Source of the DNA: Hippasteria phrygiana
Lineage: Eukaryota > Echinodermata > Asteroidea > Valvatida > Goniasteridae
Assembly: GCA_037893225.1 (NCBI GenBank)
Contig: JAZGUH010000103.1
Coordinates: 2,542,001 to 2,606,000 of the forward strand
Direction of reading: 5' to 3'
Length of the DNA stretch: 64,000 bases
Made by a program: the position numbers and the translations under genes. The number at the start of each line of letters is the position of its first letter. The first letter of the stretch is position 1. The notes beneath the pieces were generated by a model, which was not told the origin of the DNA, did no database searches, and saw nothing but the letters and a program-made list of their open reading frames with translations. This document shows positions 1 through 10,714 of the stretch, one piece after another.

Positions 1-981
1 CCCTGTTCATAATTGAATGGTATATTGACCGAATCCAGTAATTTTTACACGTATGGGTAGCTTAGATCTAGCGCAACAATTTGAGACCATCGCCAGCTTC
101 ACAGCGTTAGAACTCTTCGAGAAAATTCAAACCTCGCAACTAATTTCTTTCTGTAAACTCTGTGTGCGTTCTCCCGTTTGCTGCATTGTGGCTGCTTAAC
201 GTTTGCCAAATTTTCAGATGAACGCCCCTCCTTTCCCTGTTCATAATTGAATGGGACATTGACCAAATCCAGCAATTTTCACACGTATGGGTAGCTTAGA
301 TATAGCGCAACAGTTTCAGACCATCACAAGCTTCACAGCGTTAGAACTCTTCGAGAAAATTCAAACCTCGCAACTAAGTGTTTCCCATGAACTCCGTGTG
401 CGTTCTCCCGTTTACTGCATTGTGACTGCTTAACGTTTGCCACATTTTCAGATGAACGCCCCTCCTTTCCCTGTTCATAATTGAATGGTATATTGACGAA
501 ATCCAGTAATTTTTACACGTATGGGTAGCTTAGATCTAGCGCAACAATTTCAGACCATCGCCAGCTTCACAGCGTTAGAACTCTTCGAGAAAAATCAAAC
601 CTCGCATCAAATTTCTTCCTGTGAACTCTGTGTGCGTTCTTCCGTTTACTGCATTGTGACTGCTTAACGTTTGCCACATTTTCAGATGAACGCCACTCCT
701 TTCCCTGTTCATAATTGAATGGGAAATTGACCAAATCCAGTAATTTTCACACGTATGGGTAGCTTAGATCTAGCGCAACAATTTGAGACCATCGTTAGCT
801 TCATAGCGTGAGAACTCTTCGAGAAAATTAAAACCTCGCAACACATTTCTTCCTGTGAACCCTGTGTGCGTTCTCCCGTTTACTGCATTGTGGCTGCTTA
901 ACGTTTGCCAAATTTTCAGATGAACGCCCCTCCTTTCCCTGTTCGAAATTGAATGGTATATTGACCAAATCCAGTAATTTT

Positions 982-991
982 CACACGTGTG
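982..991. other. 10-bp perfect palindrome CACACGTGTG in class E
   Basis: A single A-to-G change converts cacacgtatg to the palindrome CACACGTGTG, which includes an E-box core CACGTG. The same change is seen at 7266-7275 and 11696-11705. Other E copies keep cacacgtatg. It looks like a shared ancestry marker. Nothing shows that it binds a protein. Confidence 0.8.
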
Positions 992-2340
992 GGTAGCTTA
1001 GATCTAGCGCAACAATTTGAGACCATCGCCAGCTTCACAGCGTTAGAACTCTTCGAGAAAATTCAAACCTCGCAACAAATTTCTTTCTGTTAACTCTGTG
1101 TGCGTTCTCCCGTTTAATGCATTGTGGCTGCTTAACGTTTGCCAAATTTTCAGATGAACGCCCCTCCTTTCCCTGTTCATAATTTCATCAGATATTGACC
1201 AAATCCAGTAATTTTCACACGTATGGGTACATTAGATCTAGCGCAACAATTTGAGACCATCGCCAGCTTCACAGCGTTAGAACTCTTCGAGAAAATTCAA
1301 ACCTTGCAACAAATTTCTTTCTGTGAACCCTGTGTGCGTTCTCCCGTTTACTGCATTGTGGCTGCTTAACGTTTGCCAAATTTTCAGATGAACACCCCTC
1401 CTTTCCCTGTTCATAATTGAATAGGATAATGACCAAATCCAGTAATTTTTACACGTATGGGTAGCTTAGATCTAGCGCAACAATTTGAGACCATCGCCAG
1501 CTTCACAGCGTTAGAACTCTTCGAGAAAATTCAAACCTCGCAACTAATTTCTTTCTGTAAACTCTGTGTGCGTTCTCCCGTTTGCTGCATTGTGGCTGCT
1601 TAACGTTTGCCAAATTTTCAGATGAACGCCCCTCCTTTCCCTGTTCATAATTGAATGAGACATTGACCAAATCCAGTAATTTTTACACGTATGGGTAGCG
1701 TAGATGTAGCGCAACAATTTCAGACCATCGCCAGCTTCACAGCGTTAGAACTCTTCGAGAAAATTCAAACCTCGCAACTAATTTCTTTCTGTAAACTCTG
1801 TGTGCGTTCTCCCGTTTGCTGCATTGTGGCTGCTTAACGTTTGCCAAATTTGCAGATGAACGCCCCTCCTTTCCCTGTTCATAATTGAATGGGACATTGA
1901 CCAAATCCAGTACTTTTTACACGTATGGGTAGCTTAGATCTAGCGCAACAATTTCAGACCATCGCCAGCTTCACAGCGTTAGAACTCTTCGAGAAAATTC
2001 AAGCCTCGCAACACATTTCTTTCTGTGAACTCTGTGTGCGTTCTCCCGATTACTGCATTGTGGCTGCTTAACGTTTGCCAAATTTTCAGATGAACGCCCC
2101 TCCTTTCCCTGTTCATAATTGAATGGGATATTGACCAAATCCAGTAATTTTTACACGTATGGGTAGCTTAGATCTAGCGCAACAATTTGAGACCATCGCC
2201 AGCTTCACAGCGTTAGAACTCTTCCAGAAAATCCAAACCTCGCAACTAATTTCTTTCTGTAAACTCTGTGTGCGTTCTCCCGTTTGCTGCATTGTGGCTG
2301 CTTAACGTTTGCCAAATTTTCAGATGAACGCCCCTCCTTA

Positions 2341-2557
2341 ATGGTATATTGACCTAATCCAGTAATTGTTACACGTATGGGTAGCTTAGATATAGCGCAA
2401 CAATTTGAGACCATCGCCAGCTTCATAGCGTGAGAACTCTTCGAGAAAATTCAAACCTCGCAACAAATTATTCCCATGAACTCTGTGTGCGTTCTCCCGT
2501 TTACTGCATTGTGACTGCTTAACGTTTGCCAAATTTTCAGATGAACGCCCCTCCTTT
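2341..2557. repeat. Class K short monomer (217 bp)
   Basis: Relative to a full monomer, 16 bp are missing at the monomer junction (tccctgttcataattg, giving cctccttaatgg), and one further base is missing where aaattattcccatg replaces the 25-base form of that segment. The copy also carries gacctaatcc and aattgttacac. The same 16-bp loss recurs at nine other places, so it arose once and was copied. It follows class J here and is followed by an A monomer. The frame change it causes opens a 73-codon minus-strand frame at 2205-2426 that has no sign of being a gene. Confidence 0.95.
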
Positions 2558-3727
2558 CCCTGTTCATAATTGAATGGTATATTGACCGAATCCAGTAATT
2601 TTTACACGTATGGGTAGCTTAGATCTAGCGCAACAATTTGAGACCATCGCCAGCTTCACAGCGTTAGAACTCTTCGAGAAAATTCAAACCTCGCAACTAA
2701 TTTCTTTCTGTAAACTCTGTGTGCGTTCTCCCGTTTGCTGCATTGTGGCTGCTTAACGTTTGCCAAATTTTCAGATGAACGCCCCTCCTTTCCCTGTTCA
2801 TAATTGAATGGGACATTGACCAAATCCAGCAATTTTCACACGTATGGGTAGCTTAGATCTAGCGCAACAATTTGAGACCATCGCCAGCTTCACAGCGTTA
2901 GAACTCTTCGAGAAAATTCAAACCTTGCAACAAATTTCTTTCTGTGAACCCTGTGTGCGTTCTCCCGTTTACTGCATTCTGGCTGCTTAACGTTTGCCAA
3001 ATTTTCAGATGAACACCCCTCCTTTCCCTGTTCATAATTGAATAGGATAATGACCAAATCCAGTAATTTTTACACGTATGGGTAGCTTAGATCTAGCGCA
3101 ACAATTTGAGACCATCGCCAGCTTCACAGCGTTAGAACTCTTCGAGAAAATTCAAACCTCGCAACTAATTTCTTTCTGTAAACTCTGTGTGCGTTCTCCC
3201 GTTTGCTGCATTGTGGCTGCTTAACGTTTGCCAAATTTTCAGATGAACGCCCCTCCTTTCCCTGTTCATAATTGAATGAGACATTGACCAAATCCAGTAA
3301 TTTTTACACGTATGGGTAGCGTAGATGTAGCGCAACAATTTCAGACCATCGCCAGCTTCACAGCGTTAGAACTCTTCGAGAAAATTCAAACCTCGCAACT
3401 AATTTCTTTCTGTAAACTCTGTGTGCGTTCTCCCGTTTGCTGCATTGTGGCTGCTTAACGTTTGCCAAATTTGCAGATGAACGCCCCTCCTTTCCCTGTT
3501 CATAATTGAATGGGACATTGACCAAATCCAGTACTTTTTACACGTATGGGTAGCTTAGATCTAGCGCAACAATTTCAGACCATCGCCAGCTTCACAGCGT
3601 TAGAACTCTTCGAGAAAATTCAAGCCTCGCAACACATTTCTTCCTGTGAACCATGCGTGCGTTCTCCCGTTTACTGCATTGTGGCTGCTTAACGTTTGCC
3701 AAATTTTCAGAAGAACGCCCCTCCCTT
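2558..3727. repeat. Contracted HOR unit, 5-mer A-(B/F)-G-H-I
   Basis: This is 1,170 bp, five full monomers. The second monomer (2792-3025) starts like B (gggacattg, cagcaattttcac) and ends like F (aaccttgcaac, gaaccctg, gaacacccc), so C, D and E are missing between. The expected order resumes with G at 3026. This is the product expected from an in-register unequal exchange that removes four monomer lengths from a 9-mer. Confidence 0.88.
2792..3025. repeat. Chimeric monomer B/F
   Basis: The first third carries class B variants (gggacattgacc and cagcaattttcacac) but then gatctagcg and caatttgag in place of B's gatata and cagtttcag. The distal part is class F, with accttgcaac, ctttctgtgaaccctg and gaacacccc. 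The switch lies between about 2835 and 2860. A private change, attctggctg for attgtggctg, sits near 2980. Confidence 0.85.
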
Positions 3728-5599
3728 CCCTGTTCATAATTGAATGGTATATTGACCAAATCCAGTAATTTTCACACGTATGGGTAGCTTAGATCTAGCG
3801 CAACAATTTGAGACCATCGCCAGCTTCACAGCGTTAGAACTCTTCGAGAAAATTCAAACCTCGCAACTAATTTCTTTCTGTAAACTCTGTGTGCGTTCTC
3901 CCGTTTGCTGCATTGTGGCTGCTTAACGTTTGCCAAATTTTCAGATGAACGCCCCTCCTTTCCCTGTTCATAATTGAATGGGACATTGACCAAATCCAGC
4001 CATTTTCACACGTATGGGTAGCTTAGATATAGCGCAACAGTTTCAGACCATCACAAGCTTCACAGCGTTAGAACTCTTCGAGAAAATTCAAACCTCGCAA
4101 CTAAGTGTTTCCCATGAACTCCGTGTGCGTTCTCCCGTTTACTGCATTGTGACTGCTTAACGTTTGCCACATTTTCAGATGAACGCCCCTCCTTTCCCTG
4201 TTCATAATTGAATGGTATATTGACGAAATCCAGTAATTTTTACACGTATGGGTAGCTTAGATCTAGCGCAACAATTTCAGACCATCGCCAGCTTCACAGC
4301 GTTAGAACTCTTCGAGAAAAATCAAACCTCGCATCAAATTTCTTCCTGTGAACTCTGTGTGCGTTCTTCCGTTTACTGCATTGTGACTGCTTAACGTTTG
4401 CCACATTTTCAGATGAACGCCACTCCTTTCCCTGTTCATAATTGAATGGGATATTGACCAAATCCAGTAATTTTCACACGTATGGGTAGCTTAGATCTAG
4501 CGCAACAATTTGAGACCATCGTTAGCTTCATAGCGTGAGAACTCTTCGAGAAAATTAAAACCTCGCAACACATTTCTTCCTGTGAACCCTGTGTGCGTTC
4601 TCCCGTTTACTGCATTGTGGCTGCTTAACGTTTGCCAAATTTTCAGATGAACGCCCCTCCTTTCCCTGTTCGAAATTGAATGGTATATTGACCAAATCCA
4701 GTAATTTTCACACGTATGGGTAGCTTAGATCTAGCGCAACAATTTGAGACCATCGCCAGCTTCACAGCGTTAGAACTCTTCGAGAAAATTCAAACCTCGC
4801 AACAAATTTCTTTCTGTTAACTGTGTGTGCGTTCTCCCGTTTAATGCATTGTGGCTGCTTAACGTTTGCCAAATTTTCAGATGAACGCCCCTCCTTTCCC
4901 TGTTCATAATTTCATCAGATATTGACCAAATCCAGTAATTTTCACACGTATGGGTACATTAGATCTAGCGCAACAATTTGAGACCATCGCCAGCTTCACA
5001 GCGTGAGAACTCTTCGAGAAAATTCAAACCTCGCAACAAATTTCTTTCTGTGAACCCTGTGTGCGTTCTCCCGTTTACTGCATTGTGGCTGCTTAACGTT
5101 TGCCAAATTTTCAGATGAACACCCCTCCTTTCCCTGTTCATAATTGAATAGGATAATGACCAAATCCAGTAATTTTTACACGTATGGGTAGCTTAGATCT
5201 AGCGCAACAATTTGAGACCATCGCCAGCTTCACAGCGTTAGAACTCTTCGAGAAAATTCAAACCTCGCAACTAATTTCTTTCTGTAAACTCTGTGTGCGT
5301 TCTCCCGTTTGCTGCATTGTGGCTGCTTAACGTTTGCCAAATTTTCAGATGAACGCCCCTCCTTTCCCTGTTCATAATTGAATGAGACATTGACCAAATC
5401 CAGTAATTTTTACACGTATGGGTAGCGTAGATGTAGCGCAACAATTTCAGACCATCGCCAGCTTCACAGCGTTAGAACTCTTCGAGAAAATTCAAACCTC
5501 GCAACTAATTTCTTTCTGTAAACTCTGTGTGCGTTCTCCCGTTTGCTGCATTGTGGCTGCTTAACGTTTGCCAAATTTGCAGATGAACGCCCCTCCTTT

Positions 5600-5833
5600 C
5601 CCTGTTCATAATTGAATGGGACATTGACCAAATCCAGTACTTTTTACACGTATGGGTAGCTTAGATCTAGCGCAACAATTTGAGACCATCGCCAGCTTCA
5701 CAGCGTTAGAACTCTTCGAGAAAATTCAAACCTCGCAACTAATTTCTTTCTGTAAACTCTGTGTGCGTTCTCCCGTTTGCTGCATTGTGGCTGCTTAACG
5801 TTTGCCAAATTTTCAGATGAACGCCCCTCCTTT
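5600..5833. repeat. Chimeric monomer I/L
   Basis: The proximal part carries the class I mark gtacttttta. The distal part, from caatttgagacc through gtaaactctg and tttgctgc, is class L or A. The copy lacks the caagcctcgc and cagaagaacg that complete class I. Confidence 0.78.
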
Positions 5834-6301
5834 CCCTGTTCATAATTGAATGGGACATTGACCAAATCCAGTAATTTTTACACGTATGGGTAGCTTAGAT
5901 ATAGCGCAACAATTTCAGACCATCGCCAGCTTCACAGAGTTAGAACTCTTCGAGAAAATTCAAACCTCGCAACTAATTTCTTTCTGTGAACTCTGTGTGC
6001 GTTCTCCCGATTACTGCATTGTGGCTGCTTAACGTTTGCCAAATTTTCAGATGAACGCCCCTCCTTTCCCTGTTCATAATTGAATGGGATATTGACCAAA
6101 TCCAGTAATTTTTACACGTATGGGTAGCTTAGATCTAGCGCAACAATTTGAGACCATCGCCAGCTTCACAGCGTTAGAACTCTTCGAGAAAATCCAAACC
6201 TCGCAACTAATTTCTTTCTGTAAACTCTGTGTGCGTTCTCCCGTTTGCTGCATTGTGGCTGCTTAACGTTTGCCAAATTTTCAGATGAACGCCCCTCCTT
6301 A

Positions 6302-6518
6302 ATGGTATATTGACCTAATCCAGTAATTGTTACACGTATGGGTAGCTTAGATATAGCGCAACAATTTGAGACCATCGCCAGCTTCATAGCGTGAGAACTC
6401 TTCGAGAAAATTCAAACCTCGCAACAAATTATTCCCATGAACTCTGTGTGCGTTCTCCCGTTTACTGCATTGTGACTGCTTAACGTTTGCCAAATTTTCA
6501 GATGAACGCCCCTCCTTT
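6302..6518. repeat. Class K short monomer (217 bp)
   Basis: It has the same 16-bp junction loss and one-base loss as the copy ending at 2557. It follows J at 6068, whose mark here is cttcgagaaaatcc rather than cttccagaaaatcc. It is followed directly by a B monomer, the A monomer being absent. Its lengthened minus-strand frames are by-products of the shortening. Confidence 0.95.
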
Positions 6519-7220
6519 CCCTGTTCATAATTGAATGGGACATTGACCAAATCCAGCAATTTTCACACGTATGGGTAGCTTAGATATAGCGCAACAGTTT
6601 CAGACCATCACAAGCTTCACAGCGTTAGAACTCTTCGAGAAAATTCAAACCTCGCAACTAAGTGTTTCCCATGAACTCCGTGTGCGTTCTCCCGTTTACT
6701 GCATTGTGACTGCTTAACGTTTGCCACATTTTCAGATGAACGCCCCTCCTTTCCCTGTTCATAATTGAATGGTATATTGACGAAATCCAGTAATTTTTAC
6801 ACGTATGGGTAGCTTAGATCTAGCGCAACAATTTCAGACCATCGCCAGCTTCACAGCGTTAGAACTCTTCGAGAAAAATCAAACCTCGCATCAAATTTCT
6901 TCCTGTGAACTCTGTGTGCGTTCTTCCGTTTACTGCATTGTGACTGCTTAACGTTTGCCACATTTTCAGATGAACGCCACTCCTTTCCCTGTTCATAATT
7001 GAATGGGATATTGACCAAATCCAGTCATTTTCACACGTATGGGTAGCTTAGCTCTAGCGCAACAATTTGAGACCATCGTTAGCTTCATAGCGTGAGAACT
7101 CTTCGAGAAAATTAAAACCTCGCAACACATTTCTTCCTGTGAACCCTGTGTGCGTTCTCCCGTTTACTGCATTGTGGCTGCTTAACGTTTGCCAAATTTT
7201 CAGATGAACGCCCCTCCTTT

Positions 7221-7454
7221 CCCTGTTCGAAATTGAATGGTATATTGACCAAATCCAGTAATTTTCACACGTGTGGGTAGCTTAGATCTAGCGCAACAAT
7301 TTGAGACCATCGCCAGCTTCACAGCGTTAGAACTCTTCGAGAAAATTCAAACCTTGCAACAAATTTCTTTCTGTGAACCCTGTGTGCGTTCTCCCGTTTA
7401 CTGCATTGTGGCTGCTTAACGTTTGCCAAATTTTCAGATGAACACCCCTCCTTT
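7221..7454. repeat. Chimeric monomer E/F
   Basis: It begins as class E (gttcgaaattg and the 10-bp palindrome CACACGTGTG at 7266-7275). It ends as class F (accttgcaac, ctttctgtgaaccctg, gaacacccc) and so omits one monomer length. The crossover lies in the shared stretch between about 7280 and 7345. Confidence 0.87.
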
Positions 7455-7922
7455 CCCTGTTCATAATTGAATAGGATAATGACCAAATCCAGTAATTTTT
7501 ACACGTATGGGTAGCTTAGATCTAGCGCAACAATTTCAGACCATCGCCAGCTTCACAGCGTTAGAACTCTTCGAGAAAATTCAAACCTCGCAACTAATTT
7601 CTTTCTGTAAACTCTGTGTGCGTTCTCCCGTTTGCTGCATTGTGGCTGCTTAACGTTTGCCAAATTTTCAGATGAACGCCCCTCCTTTCCCTGTTCATAA
7701 TTGAATGAGACATTGACCAAATCCAGTAATTTTTACACGTATGGGTAGCGTAGATGTAGCGCAACAATTTCAGACCATCGCCAGCTTCACAGCGTTAGAA
7801 CTCTTCGAGAAAATTCAAACCTCGCAACTAATTTCTTTCTGTAAACTCTGTGTGCGTTCTCCCGTTTGCTGCATTGTGGCTGCTTAACGTTTGCCAAATT
7901 TGCAGATGAACGCCCCTCCTTT

Positions 7923-8157
7923 CCCTGTTCATAATTGAATGGGACATTGACCAAATCCAGTACTTTTTACACGTATGGGTAGCTTAGATCTAGCGCAACA
8001 ATTTCAGACCATCGCCAGCTTCACAGCGTTAGAACTCTTCGAGAAAATTCAAGCCTCGCAACACATTTCTTCCTGTGAACCATGCGTGCGTTCTCCCGTT
8101 TACTGCATTGTTGGCTGCTTAACGTTTGCCAAATTTTCAGAAGAACGCCCCTCCCTT
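7923..8157. repeat. Class I monomer with one inserted base (235 bp)
   Basis: The sequence gcattgttggctg near 8105-8117 has one T more than the usual gcattgtggctg. The insertion removes the TAA that normally closes the 48-codon plus-strand frame beginning at the ATG at 7975, so that frame runs on to 8169. This explains the longer plus-strand frame here without needing a gene. Confidence 0.93.
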
Positions 8158-10714
8158 CCCTGTTCATAATTGAATGGTATATTGACCAAATCCAGTAATT
8201 TTCACACGTATGGGTAGCTTAGATCTAGCGCAACAATTTGAGACCATCGCCAGCTTCACAGCGTTAGAACTCTTCGAGAAAATTCAAACCTCGCAACTAA
8301 TTTCTTTCTGTAAACTCTGTGTGCGTTCTCCCGTTTGCTGCATTGTGGCTGCTTAACGTTTGCCAAATTTTCAGATGAACGCCCCTCCTTTCCCTGTTCA
8401 TAATTGAATGGGACATTGACCAAATCCAGCCATTTTCACACGTATGGGTAGCTTAGATATAGCGCAACAGTTTCAGACCATCACAAGCTTCACAGCGTTA
8501 GAACTCTTCGAGAAAATTCAAACCTCGCAACTAAGTGTTTCCCATGAACTCCGTGTGCGTTCTCCCGTTTACTGCATTGTGACTGCTTAACGTTTGCCAC
8601 ATTTTCAGATGAACGCCCCTCCTTTCCCTGTTCATAATTGAATGGTATATTGACGAAATCCAGTAATTTTTACACGTATGGGTAGCTTAGATCTAGCGCA
8701 ACAATTTCAGACCATCGCCAGCTTCACAGCGTTAGAACTCTTCGAGAAAAATCAAACCTCGCATCAAATTTCTTCCTGTGAACTCTGTGTGCGTTCTTCC
8801 GTTTACTGCATTGTGACTGCTTAACGTTTGCCACATTTTCAGATGAACGCCACTCCTTTCCCTGTTCATAATTGAATGGGATATTGACCAAATCCAGTAA
8901 TTTTCACACGTATGGGTAGCTTAGATCTAGCGCAACAATTTGAGACCATCGTTAGCTTCATAGCGTGAGAACTCTTCGAGAAAATTAAAACCTCGCAACA
9001 CATTTCTTCCTGTGAACCCTGTGTGCGTTCTCCCGTTTACTGCATTGTGGCTGCTTAACGTTTGCCAAATTTTCAGATGAACGCCCCTCCTTTCCCTGTT
9101 CGAAATTGAATGGTATATTGACCAAATCCAGTAATTTTCACACGTATGGGTAGCTTAGATCTAGCGCAACAATTTGAGACCATCGCCAGCTTCACAGCGT
9201 TAGAACTCTTCGAGAAAATTCAAACCTCGCAACAAATTTCTTTCTGTTAACTCTGTGTGCGTTCTCCCGTTTAATGCATTGTGGCTGCTTAACGTTTGCC
9301 AAATTTTCAGATGAACGCCCCTCCTTTCCCTGTTCATAATTTCATCAGATATTGACCAAATCCAGTAATTTTCACACGTATGGGTACATTAGATCTAGCG
9401 CAACAATTTGAGACCATCGCCAGCTTCACAGCGTTAGAACTCTTCGAGAAAATTCAAACCTCGCAACAAATTTCTTTCTGTGAACCCTGTGTGCGTTCTC
9501 CCGTTTACTGCATTGTGGCTGCTTAACGTTTGCCAAATTTTCAGATGAACACCCCTCCTTTCCCTGTTCATAATTGAATAGGATAATGACCAAATCCAGT
9601 AATTTTTACACGTATGGGTAGCTTAGATCTAGCGCAACAATTTGAGACCATCGCCAGCTTCACAGCGTTAGAACTCTTCGAGAAAATTCAAACCTCGCAA
9701 CTAATTTCTTTCTGTAAACTCTGTGTGCGTTCTCCCGTTTGCTGCATTGTGGCTGCTTAACGTTTGCCAAATTTTCAGATGAACGCCCCTCCTTTCCCTG
9801 TTCATAATTGAATGAGACATTGACCAAATCCAGTAATTTTTACACGTATGGGTAGCGTAGATGTAGCGCAACAATTTCAGACCATCGCCAGCTTCACAGC
9901 GTTAGAACTCTTCGAGAAAATTCAAACCTCGCAACTAATTTCTTTCTGTAAACTCTGTGTGCGTTCTCCCGTTTGCTGCATTGTGGCTGCTTAACGTTTG
10001 CCAAATTTGCAGATGAACGCCCCTCCTTTCCCTGTTCATAATTGAATGGGACATTGACCAAATCCAGTACTTTTTACACGTATGGGTAGCTTAGATCTAG
10101 CGCAACAATTTCAGACCATCGCCAGCTTCACAGCGTTAGAACTCTTCGAGAAAATTCAAGCCTCGCAACACATTTCTTTCTGTGAACTCTGTGTGCGTTC
10201 TCCCGATTACTGCATTGTGGCTGCTTAACGTTTGCCAAATTTTCAGATGAACGCCCCTCCTTTCCCTGTTCATAATTGAATGGGATATTGACCAAATCCA
10301 GTAATTTTTACACGTATGGGTAGCTTAGATCTAGCGCAACAATTTGAGACCATCGCCAGCTTCACAGCGTTAGAACTCTTCCAGAAAATCCAAACCTCGC
10401 AACTAATTTCTTTCTGTAAACTCTGTGTGCGTTCTCCCGTTTGCTGCATTGTGGCTGCTTAACGTTTGCCAAATTTTCAGATGAACGCCCCTCCTTAATG
10501 GTATATTGACCTAATCCAGTAATTGTTACACGTATGGGTAGCTTAGATATAGCGCAACAATTTGAGACCATCGCCAGCTTCATAGCGTGAGAACTCTTCG
10601 AGAAAATTAAAACCTCGCAACAAATTATTCCCATGAACTCTGTATGCGTTCTCCCGTTTACTGCATTGTGACTGCTTAACGTTTGCCAAATTTTCAGATG
10701 AACGCCCCTCCTTT
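8158..10714. repeat. HOR unit, 11-mer L-B-C-D-E-F-G-H-I'-J-K
   Basis: This is 2,557 bp, the same length and order as 1-2557 except that L replaces A. Small differences from the first unit include cagccatttt against cagcaatttt in B, cacgtatggg against cacgtgtggg in E and aacctcgc against aaccttgc in F. Monomers start at 8158, 8392, 8626, 8860, 9094, 9328, 9562, 9796, 10030, 10264 and 10498. Confidence 0.92.
10498..10714. repeat. Class K short monomer (217 bp), longest minus-strand frame
   Basis: This K copy has two extra substitutions, aaattaaaacctc for aaattcaaacctc and ctctgtatgcg for ctctgtgtgcg. The minus-strand frame through it is open for 120 codons (10362-10724), the longest in the window. 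Only the shared K deletions plus private substitutions account for this. No other K copy has the long frame, so coding is unlikely. Confidence 0.93.

Larger units (their letters stand above)
1..2557. repeat. HOR unit, 11-mer A-B-C-D-E-F-G-H-I'-J-K
   Basis: This is the fullest form of the block I unit: 2,557 bp, equal to eleven 234-bp steps minus the 17-bp shortfall of K. Monomers start at 1, 235, 469, 703, 937, 1171, 1405, 1639, 1873, 2107 and 2341. The I copy here (I') ends with ctttctgtgaactctg and cccgattactg, unlike the I form with gaaccatgcg and cagaagaacg. Its first 2.0 kb matches 10715-12735 with one difference noticed by eye, at 725. Confidence 0.92.
3728..6518. repeat. Expanded HOR unit, 12-mer L-B-C-D-E-F-G-H-(I/L)-P-J-K
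   Basis: This is 2,791 bp, twelve steps minus 17. Compared with the 11-mer, one extra monomer is present after H. The monomer at 5600 starts like I (gtacttttta) and ends like L (gtaaactctg, tttgctgc). The one at 5834 (class P) has gatatagcg, cacagagttag and cccgattactg. Class P is the form that later dominates block III, so this unit is a link between the two blocks. F at 4898 has cagcgtgag, a single-base change from cagcgttag. Confidence 0.87.
6519..8157. repeat. Contracted HOR unit, 7-mer B-C-D-(E/F)-G-H-I
   Basis: This is 1,639 bp, seven monomers plus one inserted base. It lacks the leading A or L, and E and F are fused into one monomer (7221-7454). The D copy has two private changes, cagtcatttt near 7025 and tagctctagc near 7050. 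The last monomer (7923-8157) is the only 235-bp copy in the window. Confidence 0.87.

Noticed and set aside
937..1170. Pol III B-box-like gttcgaaat in class E (possible tRNA-derived SINE)
   Set aside because: It matches GWTCRANNC except for the last base, occurs only in one class, and has no A box at a suitable distance and no cloverleaf.
2205..2426. Minus-strand open frames of 60-73 codons repeated about 50 times
   Set aside because: They recur with the repeat period. Each depends on a 217- or 233-bp monomer or a point change shifting a frame that is closed in ordinary copies. They overlap one another, have no consistent upstream signal and change with the HOR class.
7975..8169. 64-codon plus-strand frame
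   Set aside because: It is the ordinary 48-codon repeat frame prolonged by the single inserted T near 8110 that removes the normal stop.
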